From: Acidobacteriota bacterium
Lineage (GTDB): Bacteria; Acidobacteriota; Blastocatellia; UBA7656
DNA: 64,000 nt
NCBI GenBank assembly: GCA_038040445.1
Contig: JBBPIG010000025.1
Span: 29,301-93,300 of the forward strand
Reading direction: 5' to 3'
Positions 55,648 through 64,000 of the stretch are shown here, one piece after another (within the stretch, counting starts at the first letter, position 1; each line of letters starts with the position of its first letter). The notes below the pieces were generated by a model. The model did not search any database. It was not told the DNA's origin and worked only from the letters and a program-made list of their open reading frames with translations. A program made the position numbers and the translations under genes.

Positions 55648-56775
55648 CTACTGATAGCTATCGATTAAGCCTATGGTCAAGGTAGCCTCCGACTTTTGCC
55701 TGGTAGCGGGCGCAAAGTTGTAGGTGGTTCCCTTGCCCGCTCCCACTTTCAGATGATACGCGCCGTACTGCGCCCCAACGAAGCCGTTGATCTTCGCCTC
55801 TTTGATGTCACTACGAGTCGCTTCGAAGGTGTGATTGCCGTCATCCGCTCTGAATGTGACGTTCCTCTTCGAGACAAACAACGATCCCTGGCAAAACGTG
55901 TTGAAGAACTTATCGTGATCGTGATAGACGCGAAAAGGCGCGCCGCCGCCGCGTTCGATCGCCGCGCGCATCGAGCGCTCGGCCGCCAGGCTGTCATGAT
56001 TGCCATAGAGCTGAGCAAAGCCGAGAAGCCCATAAGCCTGCGGTTTCGATGAATCAAGATTCACTGCCTGCTGCAGCAAGCGGACCGCCAAGGCTGTGTT
56101 GTTCGCCTGCATCGCGGCGAGCGCTTTGTCGGTCAGATCGTCGTAGTCCGGCCCGGCAGGAACGTTGTGGCGCGCCGGAGCGGATGGGCCGGGCGAAGTG
56201 GGAGCCGTCTCGCTCGCCTTCCCGGTTATTGCTCCGATCAATGCGTTGTCACCGCCAGCCGCCTTGATCTCACGCGCGATCTGAGGAGTGATGCTGAAGC
56301 TCACGCCGCGGGCCTCAACGAACTGTTCGACTCGTGTTGTTGGAACGCCGCTTTGCAACAGCGTGACGATCTCGTTCTTTGCCAGCGGCGGGCCCGCGGG
56401 CACATTCGCCGGCGGCCTTGGCGTCGCCGGTGGGCTGTTGCCGGGCGAGCTGGTTCTGGGCGGAGGGCTGGCCGCGCGATAGTTGGAGCGGATAGCATCG
56501 ACTACCTCGGGACGCGCGCCCGCCCCGCGAAACTCTGACTCAACCCCTGATGTAAGTTGAAAATCAACTCCGCGCTGCTGAATTGCTTGGACGACTTCGG
56601 TGGTGGGCAGAGCATTCAGTTGCACGACTCTTAACAACTTGTCCTTATCGTAAGGCTGCTTGGCCTGCATCGATGCAGCACCCGTCATCATAAGCGCGAA
56701 TAGCATCGAGGCTGCAACGGCGACGATCAGCCGGTCAGCCGGGAAGCAAGCCAGATTCTTAGATTGCGTCGTCAT
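55648..56775 (-). CDS. Secreted TPR protein with duplicated N-terminal module
   Basis: A 375-residue protein with a hydrophobic N-terminal segment (residues 14-36, signal peptide or anchor). The mature part holds two copies of a short module: LLRVVQLNALPTTEVVQAIQQRGVDFQLT and LLQSGVPTTRVEQFVEARGVSFSIT, then a TPR-like region (DKALAAMQANNTALAVRLLQQAVNLD), and a C-terminal beta-rich domain that may be PH- or GRAM-like (FVSKRNVTFRADDGNHTFEATRSDI). GGAG lies six bases before the ATG. It lies inside the kinase block, so it may take part in the same signalling. Confidence 0.7.
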   Translation of the reverse strand: MTTQSKNLACFPADRLIVAVAASMLFALMMTGAASMQAKQPYDKDKLLRVVQLNALPTTEVVQAIQQRGVDFQLTSGVESEFRGAGARPEVVDAIRSNYRAASPPPRTSSPGNSPPATPRPPANVPAGPPLAKNEIVTLLQSGVPTTRVEQFVEARGVSFSITPQIAREIKAAGGDNALIGAITGKASETAPTSPGPSAPARHNVPAGPDYDDLTDKALAAMQANNTALAVRLLQQAVNLDSSKPQAYGLLGFAQLYGNHDSLAAERSMRAAIERGGGAPFRVYHDHDKFFNTFCQGSLFVSKRNVTFRADDGNHTFEATRSDIKEAKINGFVGAQYGAYHLKVGAGKGTTYNFAPATRQKSEATLTIGLIDSYQ

Positions 56776-56824
56776 CGGTATCTCCGTAATTGCAGTTAGA
56801 CCTCATCGCGTCTTCCGGACCACC

Positions 56825-58276
56825 TCACTGGTTAAGAAGCCTTCTGGCCTCGGCAGCCTTGCGCGCCTTCTCTTTGCGAGCAGCGGCTTCGGCGTCGGGC
56901 TCTCTTCGAGCGGTTTTCGCCGCCTTCCCCGCATTCGAATTCTCAACTGGAGTAAAAGCCGCGCCCGACAACCCACCGGTGGTTGGTTTCGGGTCAAGCT
57001 GAGGCGGTGGTTGCATGGGTATCGAAGGTTGACCCGCTCCGGGCGGAGGAGGAGGCGATGGAGTCGCCGACTGAGCAGGCTGCGTCACTGGAGCCGCAGG
57101 GGTCGGGTTAGGCTTTTTTCCAAAAGTGAGAAGAGCGACTGATACTCCAATGATAGCGACGAGCACGGTTGCGACCCCGATTCCGATGAAAAGCTTTGCG
57201 CTGGACTTCGCCGCGGGCGCAGCCATCGGAGCCGCCGGCTGATACATAGCATTTGCCACACCGCCATAGGCGAATGGCGGATTCCCTTCCCCGCCCAGCC
57301 GCGTTGCTTTCATCTGATCGGATTGGAATCCGGCTGAAGCATCGGTGCCGAGCCTGGTCTCTTTGGGCGCCGAGCCAGGACCCGCCGGCGGAGCGACCGG
57401 TGATCCGATAAGTTGCGTGGCCTGTGAACTCGAGGGCGCAACGTTGATCGAGGGGGCGGCCGCTGCGCCGCGAGCGCTCAAAAGAGCGTCACGAAAATCG
57501 GCGGCAGTTTGAAACCGGGCTTCCGGTCTCTTCGCCAGCGCCCGCATTGTCGCTTGCTCAACGGCCGGCGGAATGTGAGCCGCAAACACTCGGGGCGGCT
57601 GAGGCGCGTCGTCGATCTGCATCTTCATCAAGTCGAATTCGCTGTCGGACGAAAACGGCACCCGGCCAGTCAGCATCTCGTAGAGAAGAATCCCGAGCGA
57701 ATAGATATCGGATCGAGCATCGGTCTCCTGCCCGCGGACCTGCTCCGGTGACATGTATTCAATGGTGCCGACGATGTTGCCTTGCTTGGTCATTCGGGCG
57801 GTGCCCAACACGCGAGCTATGCCGAAGTCCATCACCTTGAGCGTGCCGCCCTCGGCCATCATCATGTTCGCAGGCTTGACGTCGCGGTGAATGATTCCCA
57901 TCTTGTGCGCGTGATCGATACCTTCCAGCGCCTGGCACAACAACGCGATCGCTGTATCGCAAGCCATCGCGCCCGATCTTCTTATCAAGCCGTCGAGCGT
58001 CTCGCCGCGCACGAACTCCATCACCATGAAGAAGTCATCGCCCTGGCGAACGAAGCTGTATAGCGTGGCGATGTTTGGATGGTTGAGCTTCGCCAGGGTC
58101 ACGGCTTCCGAACGGAATCGCTCGACTATGTTGGGTTGCTGCGAAAGCTCGGGTCTAAGCATCTTGACCGCGACTTCGCGTTCGAGCATTACGTCGATGC
58201 CGCGAAAGACCGCGCCCATTCCGCCTTCGCCGATCTTATCGGTGATTTTGTAGCTGCCAACAAGATTGCCGATCAT
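56825..58276 (-). CDS. Membrane Ser/Thr protein kinase 3
   Basis: A 483-residue kinase. The catalytic domain has GEGGMG, VAVK, HRDVKPAN and DFGIARVLG. One helix (about 355-378, KLFIGIGVATVLVAIIGVSVALL) spans the membrane, and a Pro-rich outer segment ends in a basic coiled-looking tail (RKEKARKAAEARRLLNQ). Its ATG overlaps the stop of the PP2C gene by four bases (ATGA), so the two are translationally coupled; kinase and phosphatase would be made in fixed ratio. Confidence 0.92.
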   Translation of the reverse strand: MIGNLVGSYKITDKIGEGGMGAVFRGIDVMLEREVAVKMLRPELSQQPNIVERFRSEAVTLAKLNHPNIATLYSFVRQGDDFFMVMEFVRGETLDGLIRRSGAMACDTAIALLCQALEGIDHAHKMGIIHRDVKPANMMMAEGGTLKVMDFGIARVLGTARMTKQGNIVGTIEYMSPEQVRGQETDARSDIYSLGILLYEMLTGRVPFSSDSEFDLMKMQIDDAPQPPRVFAAHIPPAVEQATMRALAKRPEARFQTAADFRDALLSARGAAAAPSINVAPSSSQATQLIGSPVAPPAGPGSAPKETRLGTDASAGFQSDQMKATRLGGEGNPPFAYGGVANAMYQPAAPMAAPAAKSSAKLFIGIGVATVLVAIIGVSVALLTFGKKPNPTPAAPVTQPAQSATPSPPPPPGAGQPSIPMQPPPQLDPKPTTGGLSGAAFTPVENSNAGKAAKTARREPDAEAAARKEKARKAAEARRLLNQ

Positions 58277-59154
58277 AATCGGGCCTCCACCTCTCGAGTC
58301 TGCGGCACGGGTTTAGTTTGCGATTCGCCCTCCGGTAAAAGGCTCACAATTCCAACACTGATATTATCGTGCCCCCCGCGTTCTTTTGCGAGCGCGATCA
58401 GGCTCTGGCAAGCAGAGCGCGGCTCCGCCGCCTCGACCTCGCGTCTGATCTCCTCGTCCTCAACCAGGTCGTATAGACCATCCGAGCATAAGAGAAAACG
58501 ATCGCCTGTCCTCACCGGAAAAGGCTCCTGCCAAGTCGTAACTTCCACCTCCGGGTGACTACCCATCGCGCGAAGAATGACGTTTTTTTCGGGATGATGC
58601 CGCGCCTGCTCGGTCGTTATCAACCCAGCTTTGACCATTTCCATGACAGCCGAATGGTCCTCGGTCATCAAGTAAATCGCTCCCTCGCGCACCAGGTAGA
58701 GCCGGCTGTCGCCAACGTGAGCAGAGATCGCCGTTCCGTTTTGCAGCACGAGCGCCGTGCAGGTCGTGCCCATTCCAGCCCTGCTCTCATCCTTCTCGGC
58801 TGCCTTGTGAATCTCGCGGTTTGCTTCGCGGAAAGCTTTCTTCAATGCCGATAGCGGATCACCCGAGTCTTCGTAGTAGACGCGCGTTATGACCTCCACC
58901 GCGAGGCCGCTTGCTACTTCGCCGGCCGAATGCCCTCCCATTCCGTCTGCCACCAGGATGAGCAGCCCCTTGCTTGCTTGCAACTCCGGATCGTCAGGTT
59001 GAATGTACGTGCCGGAGTCTTCATTCAATTCGCGCACGCAGCCAACGTCGCTCAACATGCTTGCAACGACGTCGAACTTTCCGGGATGAACCAGAGCAAC
59101 GGTCGCTTTGACCTTTTCGTCTTTATTCTTCGACTTCTTGTTCTTTTTGAACAT
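58273..59154 (-). CDS. PP2C-family Ser/Thr protein phosphatase
   Basis: A phosphatase of about 293 residues that reverses the kinases' action. The metal-binding motifs are intact: RELNEDS (first Asp), VADGMGGHSAGEVAS, AHVGDSRLYLVREGA, LCSDGLYDLVEDEEI and GGHDNISVGIV. A lysine-rich start (FKKNKKSKNKDEK) precedes the domain and may bind the membrane. ATG 59154 is used; an upstream TTG (59172) is weaker. Soluble, no transmembrane helix. It overlaps kinase 3 by four bases. Confidence 0.92.
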   Translation of the reverse strand: MFKKNKKSKNKDEKVKATVALVHPGKFDVVASMLSDVGCVRELNEDSGTYIQPDDPELQASKGLLILVADGMGGHSAGEVASGLAVEVITRVYYEDSGDPLSALKKAFREANREIHKAAEKDESRAGMGTTCTALVLQNGTAISAHVGDSRLYLVREGAIYLMTEDHSAVMEMVKAGLITTEQARHHPEKNVILRAMGSHPEVEVTTWQEPFPVRTGDRFLLCSDGLYDLVEDEEIRREVEAAEPRSACQSLIALAKERGGHDNISVGIVSLLPEGESQTKPVPQTREVEARL

Positions 59155-59312
59155 AAGAATGATGGCTCCCAAGTACTGCTCGCAATCAATACAATAGAAT
59201 CGCTTTTAGTTCGAATTGGTCTGCCGGTCTGAGCTTGCAGCTCACGGGAGCGAGAGATGCCTTGCCTCCAAAACATCCTCAGACGAACGCGCGATGAGAT
59301 CGTCGCGACAGA

Positions 59313-60695
59313 TCAATACTTCTTTTCCAGCATGAACGTATACATCTTCTTGTCGCTCGTAGACAGACGCACGGGTTTGTCCTGGTAGCCCTCGCGTTTA
59401 AGCACCAAATCAATGTGCTCTCCAGGGTTTGCCTGGAACTGGTAAGGCGTCGTTCCCACTCGCTCACCGTTCTTGAAAACCTCGGCCCGGCCTTCAGCCG
59501 CATCCACTGTGAACGTTTCCTGCCGCACCTGAACGGTCGGCTGTTTCGGTCCCGCCGAGGGTTGACTGTTGGATTGCTGTGGAGGCTTGTTGGGAGACGC
59601 GATTTCCGGCCCGCCGCTAAACAAGAAGTAGAGTCCAGCGACGACCACCAGTAAGACGACTACGGCAAGGCCGGCCAGCATTGGGACCATGGATTTGGGT
59701 TTTGCGGCAACCGCTCCGCCGCTCGGCTGGTTCGGGTAAGACGATCCGGACTGATAGGCAGCCGGCTGATAGCCCGGCTGATAAGCCGCTGGTGGATAGG
59801 TCGCTTGTTGATACGGTGACGGCGCCGTCGCAGCAGGCGACGTGGTCTGTCGAGTAGATTGTGATGAAACTGCCGCTGCCGCGCGGTTCACATCCTGGAG
59901 AAGCTCGCGCGCCGATTGATATCGGTCCCCGGGATTCGTCCTCAGACATCGGGAGATGATGTGTTGGACCTCGCGAGGCATACTCCCACTTATCTGGGAA
60001 GGAGGCACATAGTTTCCAGTGGTTATTTTCTGGCAGAGCTCGCCGATAGTAGTCGCCTCAAACGGCAGGTGGCTCGTGGCCATTTCATACAGCAACACGC
60101 CAAGCGCCCAGATGTCAGACCGCGAGTCTGAAGTTCCGCCCGTTAGCTGCTCAGGCGATAAATATTGAAGCGTCCCAATGAAGCTGCCTGTGACGGTTAG
60201 CGCCGGGCTTGCGCCGGACTTGGCTATGCCAAAATCAAGAAGCTTCACCTGCCCGTTGGGTGTGATCTTGACGTTGGTGGACTTGATGTCCCGATGGACG
60301 ATGCCCTTGCTGTGAACATAATCTATGGCCTCGACTATCGACTGAAAGTAGCGGATTGCTTCAGCCAGCGGAAGGCAGCCCCACGATCTGATGCAATCGG
60401 TCAACGTCTGCCCTTCTATGTACTCCATTATGATGCAGGGCTGGCCGTCGTATTCCAGAAAGTCGTACAGCGTGGCGATGTTATTGTGTTGAAGCCCCGC
60501 CTGTATGCGAGCCTCATTCAGAAATCGCTCGACGAATTCAGGGCCGGCGGCGGCCTGGCTCAATATCTTGACCGCGACAACTCGTCCTATCTTCGAATGG
60601 ACGCCCTGATACACTTCACCCATGCCGCCTTCGCCCAGTTTTTGTACCAGACGATACTCGCCGATGGTTGAATTTATTAGGGTCGTCCTGCCCAT
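59313..60695 (-). CDS. Membrane Ser/Thr protein kinase 4 with PEGA domain
   Basis: A 460-residue kinase. The catalytic domain carries GEGGMG, VAVK, HRDIKSTNV and DFGIAKSG; the residue after HRDIK is Ser where the paralogues have Pro. A helix at about 340-362 is followed by an outer PEGA-like domain (TFTVDAAEGRAEVFKNGERVGTTPYQF to KREGYQDKPVRL). PEGA domains bind envelope ligands. It starts about 75 bases after the FHA-protease gene ends, and a hairpin (60709-60732) lies between them. Confidence 0.92.
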   Translation of the reverse strand: MGRTTLINSTIGEYRLVQKLGEGGMGEVYQGVHSKIGRVVAVKILSQAAAGPEFVERFLNEARIQAGLQHNNIATLYDFLEYDGQPCIIMEYIEGQTLTDCIRSWGCLPLAEAIRYFQSIVEAIDYVHSKGIVHRDIKSTNVKITPNGQVKLLDFGIAKSGASPALTVTGSFIGTLQYLSPEQLTGGTSDSRSDIWALGVLLYEMATSHLPFEATTIGELCQKITTGNYVPPSQISGSMPREVQHIISRCLRTNPGDRYQSARELLQDVNRAAAAVSSQSTRQTTSPAATAPSPYQQATYPPAAYQPGYQPAAYQSGSSYPNQPSGGAVAAKPKSMVPMLAGLAVVVLLVVVAGLYFLFSGGPEIASPNKPPQQSNSQPSAGPKQPTVQVRQETFTVDAAEGRAEVFKNGERVGTTPYQFQANPGEHIDLVLKREGYQDKPVRLSTSDKKMYTFMLEKKY

Positions 60696-60708
60696 CTCAT
60701 TTCAAGGC

Positions 60709-60732
60709 GGAGCGCCCAAGCTCGGGCACTCC
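60709..60732 (-). terminator. Hairpin between FHA-protease and kinase 4 genes
   Basis: GGAG-C-GCCC pairs with GGGC-A-CTCC around a six-base loop. No clear T-run follows on the minus strand, so it may reduce rather than end transcription into the kinase gene. Confidence 0.4.
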
Positions 60733-60768
60733 GAATTAACAATCGCGCTCCAGTTTGTCTAACGCCGC

Positions 60769-62514
60769 TTACCTCGGCGCGCTTACGCTCATCAGTTCCT
60801 TGCCGTATCGAATTGGAACCGCATAAGTGACCGACGCTCCCCCGGCGCTGCCGCCGGCAAAGAAGATCCCGGTCACCCGGCCGCGATCATCAAAGACCGG
60901 CCCTCCACTATTGCCCGCGCCGGTCGAGTTTATGGTCAACTGATAGGCGTCGCCAAATCCGCTATAGATCACATCCCCCTTGGTGTTATTGGGATCCCCG
61001 CCGCGTATGACCCGACCGATGTTTCCAACGCTTATCGTTGGATCGGGAATGATCTTTAGTTGGGCTTCCCGGTTGAAAACATCCTGGGACCTGATGACTC
61101 CGTAGACCGCCGGCGATACGCCGGGATAACCCAGGACTATCGACGCGTCGCCCGGCTTGATGGTGTCGTAGTTGTCGTTGAGCTCGAGTTTGGGAACAGA
61201 GTCGGGAACATCGATCTTCAGCATCGCGACGTCATGGCGATCTGAAGTGCGGGCGAGCTTGCCAGGAATCCGTAACTCGTTTTTCGGAAATGTAACGTTG
61301 AGATAATCGTTCCTGCCGTCGAATCCACCCTGAAGCGTTTGACCTGCCTGTTTTGTTTCTGAAGGAACCCAGTCACCGGGCGCGGCCACCAGTAGGGGAG
61401 TTCCATCGGGCTTAAGCGAAATTCCTCCGCCGCTGATTACTATGCCAGGCGTCGAGGAAGCCGTGAAGCGGTAGCTGGTCCGCCAGGTCGCCCCGACGTG
61501 ACGGTTCGTCAGTATGAACCCGTCCCCGGTCACCGCGAACCCCGTGCCGCTGAGTTCGCCACCGATGGGCGGGCCTGCCCGGTTGTCGAGCGACAGCAGC
61601 GGCTCGACGTTCTGGCCAACCACTACATAAGCAGCCACCTGGGAACGACCGTCACTCACGATTGAGTGAATGTTGCCTTGCTGGTCTTTCCATTGATTCG
61701 GATAATATTTGTGAAAAACTTGGCCGCCGTTTGAAGTGTAGATCAGCTTCCAGCCGGCTTCGATATAGACAACGGAACCCGTGTAGGCCTTGGCAATATC
61801 GGCCGGAGTCATCGGAGCGTTGGCCGCGGCCGCGCTTAGAGCGTTTTGGGTATCGGTTGCCTGTTGCTTATTCGAAGAGATCTGGTTGTAAAGCAAAAAG
61901 CCCGCAACCAGGACGACGACGATCATAAACGCGGCTCCGCCGATGAACAGAATCTTGCGATTGTCTGTCTTGGTCTGCGCGATCATCCGCTCGACGGTAG
62001 CTTTGCCGACCGTGCCCGAAGCCGGCATCGTCGGTCCCGGGCCCATCGGCATCGACCCCATTGGCTGCATCGGTGAAGATCCCGTACCCATCCGAGTTGG
62101 AGGCGTGGTGACCGGACTCGAGCCATAACTCGCCGTGGTTCCTTCGCCAGGCATTCGGGTCGGACGCATGTCCTGCTGCGGTCGCGGTTCGAGATCAAAC
62201 TGAAACTCCGGTCCTCCCGCACCGAATTGTACCGTGTCGCCAGGCGAGATCCTGACTGTTCCCACGATTCTCTGCCTGTTGACGAACGTGCCGTTGCGGC
62301 TATTAAGATCGGTGACTATGAACTGATTTGGATCAGCCGGATCCTGTACGATTTTGGCATGTTGACGCCCTACCAAATCGTCCCGATTGGGATCGTATCT
62401 GACCGACGCTGAAGGATCGCGTCCGAATATGAGTTCTCTGAAATGGGCCAGGGGGAACTCCTCGACCTGGTTGGCCTTTGAGCCACTCAGATGTCTAAGA
62501 ACGATGCGCTCCAT
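60769..62514 (-). CDS. FHA-domain membrane serine protease (trypsin/HtrA-like)
   Basis: A 581-residue protein. An N-terminal FHA domain (about 25-105) reads phosphothreonine: GRDPSASV, RQHAKIV and LNSRNGTFVN are the conserved blocks. A helix at about 190-212 (LFIGGAAFMIVVVLVAGFLLY) places the C-terminal part outside the cytoplasm. That part is a trypsin-like protease with His in TNRHVGATW, Asp in DVAMLKIDV and Ser in GAGNSGGPV. AAAGGAG lies before the ATG. First gene of the block, and the natural reader for the kinases downstream. Confidence 0.9.
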   Translation of the reverse strand: MERIVLRHLSGSKANQVEEFPLAHFRELIFGRDPSASVRYDPNRDDLVGRQHAKIVQDPADPNQFIVTDLNSRNGTFVNRQRIVGTVRISPGDTVQFGAGGPEFQFDLEPRPQQDMRPTRMPGEGTTASYGSSPVTTPPTRMGTGSSPMQPMGSMPMGPGPTMPASGTVGKATVERMIAQTKTDNRKILFIGGAAFMIVVVLVAGFLLYNQISSNKQQATDTQNALSAAAANAPMTPADIAKAYTGSVVYIEAGWKLIYTSNGGQVFHKYYPNQWKDQQGNIHSIVSDGRSQVAAYVVVGQNVEPLLSLDNRAGPPIGGELSGTGFAVTGDGFILTNRHVGATWRTSYRFTASSTPGIVISGGGISLKPDGTPLLVAAPGDWVPSETKQAGQTLQGGFDGRNDYLNVTFPKNELRIPGKLARTSDRHDVAMLKIDVPDSVPKLELNDNYDTIKPGDASIVLGYPGVSPAVYGVIRSQDVFNREAQLKIIPDPTISVGNIGRVIRGGDPNNTKGDVIYSGFGDAYQLTINSTGAGNSGGPVFDDRGRVTGIFFAGGSAGGASVTYAVPIRYGKELMSVSAPR

Positions 62515-62949
62515 ATAGTAGTCTCCTTTTCCGAAACTGAGATTCAGGGCCGCATTTCAAGGAAGCGGACACCGTCGATTGTGAGAAAACTTGCCTCCCA
62601 ACGCTGAACTAGTGATTCCGCCGGATTTGCCCGGATTAGTCATGTCCGGCGGCAGGCTTCTCGCAACACCGCTCCAACGTGCAGCCGGCATGTCTGGTCA
62701 GACCGGTCGATGTTGCGACCTTGGCATAAAGCATCTTTGCCGGCTCACTGAACATCGCGAGAACCAATTCAAAGGCTCAAGGGGACCCTGCTGTTAGAAA
62801 TAATTTCTGGAAACCCTCTCAAAGGATGCTGCCAAGTTCAGGCGAATTCTATGCCTACCTAAATCTCAAAAGCAAGGGAACAAGATGATGATAAACGCGA
62901 TCTTCACACAAGCGCCAGTGAATGAACGTCGACGTGAGAGATGGAGACT
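62515..62949. other. Gene-free stretch upstream of the FHA-protease gene
   Basis: About 435 bases with no supported gene. It holds the promoter of the signalling block. AGAAAT-A-ATTTCT (62796-62808) is a perfect 13-bp palindrome and a possible regulator site; no other structure was recognised. Confidence 0.5.
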
Positions 62950-63123
62950 TCACCACGGGATGGGAAATAGAATCCATGAAAGCAACAGGCCGATTCCGAG
63001 AAAAGAGCCGAATATCTTCAACCCGTGCAGGACTCGCTGACGGGTTGTGTCGGACTTCGGGTCCACAGCCGCGAGCACGACCGCAGCCATTGCCGCATAA
63101 GTCGACATCATCAAGAAGTGCAT
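62950..63123 (-). CDS. Small membrane protein coupled to the upstream gene, 57 residues
   Basis: A short gene whose ATG (63121-63123) shares its bases with the stop of the preceding gene (TGATG). The protein MHFLMMSTYAAMAAVVLAAVD has one hydrophobic helix, a polar loop (PKSDTTRQRVLHG) and a second helix (LKIFGSFLGIGLLLSWILF) ending IPW. Two-span membrane topology and translational coupling to the DUF6677-like gene are the evidence. Family not recognised. Confidence 0.7.
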   Translation of the reverse strand: MHFLMMSTYAAMAAVVLAAVDPKSDTTRQRVLHGLKIFGSFLGIGLLLSWILFPIPW

Positions 63124-63611
63124 CAGCGCTTCCTCCCTGCCGCGATATCGAACGCGTCGTGGATCACAAGGTAGTTGAGCAGTCCCGCCAAAAACATGAA
63201 CGTGTTGCCGTACTCAAAAGTCGGAGACGCGGCCGCTTGCGGAATAGCCGCCATCCCCAAGCCTAGCGCATACGACGCAACATAGCATAGCCCCGATCCG
63301 ATCTCGGCGAAGAACCACAGCACCGTGATCAAGTCGTAATGAAAAAGCGAAGGAGGATCTGCGACGGTCGGCCAATAGAGATGACCGTTCAAGCTCAACC
63401 CCAGAATGAACGCCCCCACTATCGTGACGAAGAAAAGTACCCCGCGTCCGCGTCTACCAAGAACCAAATGCCCGGCGCCGGGCACAAGCCACGCCGCCAG
63501 AACGGCCACGGTGCGCCGCGCGAGGGGAAAGCGTCTGGGCTCATCGAATGGGATGCTGCGGTCGGTGAAATGTGGCGGGATGTTTTCGGTCAGCGTGTCT
63601 CTCGGTTGCAA
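63123..63611 (-). CDS. DUF6677-like small membrane protein
   Basis: A 162-residue protein. A soluble N-terminus of about 30 residues is followed by WLVPGAGHLVLGRRGRGVLFF, the TM2/DUF6677-like motif (hydrophobic, Gly-rich, then basic), and three or four helices. Function unknown. The start is TTG 63611, supported by AAGGAG six bases upstream. A downstream 57-residue membrane gene overlaps its stop. Confidence 0.7.
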   Translation of the reverse strand: MQPRDTLTENIPPHFTDRSIPFDEPRRFPLARRTVAVLAAWLVPGAGHLVLGRRGRGVLFFVTIVGAFILGLSLNGHLYWPTVADPPSLFHYDLITVLWFFAEIGSGLCYVASYALGLGMAAIPQAAASPTFEYGNTFMFLAGLLNYLVIHDAFDIAAGRKR

Positions 63612-63765
63612 TGCGCGCTCCTTACCTCGATCTAAGCAGTCAATTCTAGGTGGCGGTCCGAGAGGGTGTCAACCAATTGGTATAGCTGGGTAAGCTCTGT
63701 TCATCGAGTGCGCCAAAGTAGAAGGACTGGCCAACAATAATTGATCTGCCCTCCTTTACTCATCG

Positions 63766-64000
63766 TCACTCCCACTCAAATGTTATTTGAGATATGGCAG
63801 TATCCTCCGAATCGCTCTGAGCAAGATAAATCTGTTTGATTTCGATTCTAACCCAACTAGTTCTTACCTCTCCTACTTCGATCTTTTGTTCTTCCATTTG
63901 ATCAGGGAACCGGAATTCCCGCGAATTGCCATCAGAGAAAGAAAAAACGGCGACAGCCAGCCGATTGTTCTTCAGCCAAATCTGTGGAGACTTAAAGTAC
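63766..64000 (-). CDS. C-terminal part of a protein with an NADase-type glycan-binding domain
   Basis: An open frame that enters from beyond the right edge of the window and stops at 63766. Its 77 visible residues include LAVAVFSFSDGNSREFRFPD, VRTSWVRIEIKQIYLAQSDSEDTAISQITFEW and a stop. The pattern (FSDG then phe-rich strand, then VRIEIKxIY and DTAISxI) is that of the discoidin-like NADase-type glycan-binding domain. The rest of the gene, and what it is fused to, is not in the window. Confidence 0.65.
   Translation of the reverse strand, partial: YFKSPQIWLKNNRLAVAVFSFSDGNSREFRFPDQMEEQKIEVGEVRTSWVRIEIKQIYLAQSDSEDTAISQITFEWE

Noticed and set aside
52268-62514. Kinase block as a phage-defence island
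   Set aside because: No nuclease, helicase, recombinase or toxin is present; kinases with extracytoplasmic domains and PP2C point to envelope signalling.

Overview
The window looks like chromosomal DNA of a Gram-negative, moderately GC-rich bacterium, most likely an acidobacterium of the Blastocatellia type. This is inferred from content rather than from a marker gene: many Hanks-type Ser/Thr kinases with Pro/Ala-rich extracytoplasmic tails, paired DUF1501/DUF1800 genes, outer-membrane proteins (TolC type, small beta-barrel), and frequent short-repeat filler between genes. No plasmid, phage, insertion sequence, rRNA operon or CRISPR array was seen.

Layout. 1-7.2 kb: a MoCF/CinA-like protein, a secreted esterase, a Ca2+/H+ antiporter, then on the minus strand an MFS transporter with a lipoprotein cyclophilin, a tandem CxxC (TRASH/YHS-like) protein and a small secreted protein. 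7.38 kb: tRNA-Val(GAC). 7.9-15 kb: a translation and division cluster, infC (AUC start)-rpmI-rplT-pheS-[575-aa Rossmann protein]-pheT-coiled-coil protein-zapA. 15-18.7 kb: purE (minus), gatC-gatA and an EamA permease. 18.8-27.9 kb: REPIN-like element, beta-barrel protein, long-chain acyl-CoA ligase, DUF433 protein, ParD with a frameshifted ParE, two secreted proteins and an SLC13/RCK permease. 28.2-30.3 kb: a decayed stretch with a BON-domain protein, two small proteins missed by ordinary ORF length cut-offs, and remnants of a hemerythrin-like and a response-regulator gene. 30.3-38.5 kb: B12-binding radical SAM protein, RseP-type protease, zinc-ribbon coiled-coil protein, NAD kinase, rhomboid, QueF and hypotheticals. 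38.5-46.2 kb (minus): a CxxCH secreted protein and two DUF1800-DUF1501 pairs separated by a variant peptide deformylase. 46.5-52.2 kb: PilZ, TolC-like, small secreted protein, TetR and a beta-CASP metallo-hydrolase. 52.3-62.5 kb (minus): a signalling block of four membrane Ser/Thr kinases, a PP2C phosphatase, a TPR protein and an FHA-serine protease. 62.9-64 kb: two coupled small membrane proteins and the end of a protein with an NADase-type glycan-binding domain.

The most unusual layer is intergenic. At least five gaps between co-directional plus-strand genes are filled from stop to start by 7-bp-periodic arrays arranged as a left arm, a loop and an inverted right arm. The heptamer differs (GGTTCAG in three tracts, GTCCGTR in one, AGAGCAA in one), but the architecture is the same, and most of the following genes have no visible Shine-Dalgarno sequence. 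Other strong hairpins sit between infC and rpmI, between rplT and pheS, and around 18.8 kb.

The 52-62 kb block reads as one regulatory unit: kinases and a phosphatase set phosphorylation levels, and the FHA domain of the protease is a plausible phosphothreonine reader coupling this to an extracytoplasmic protease. All functional statements rest on motif recognition by eye; no database search was run.
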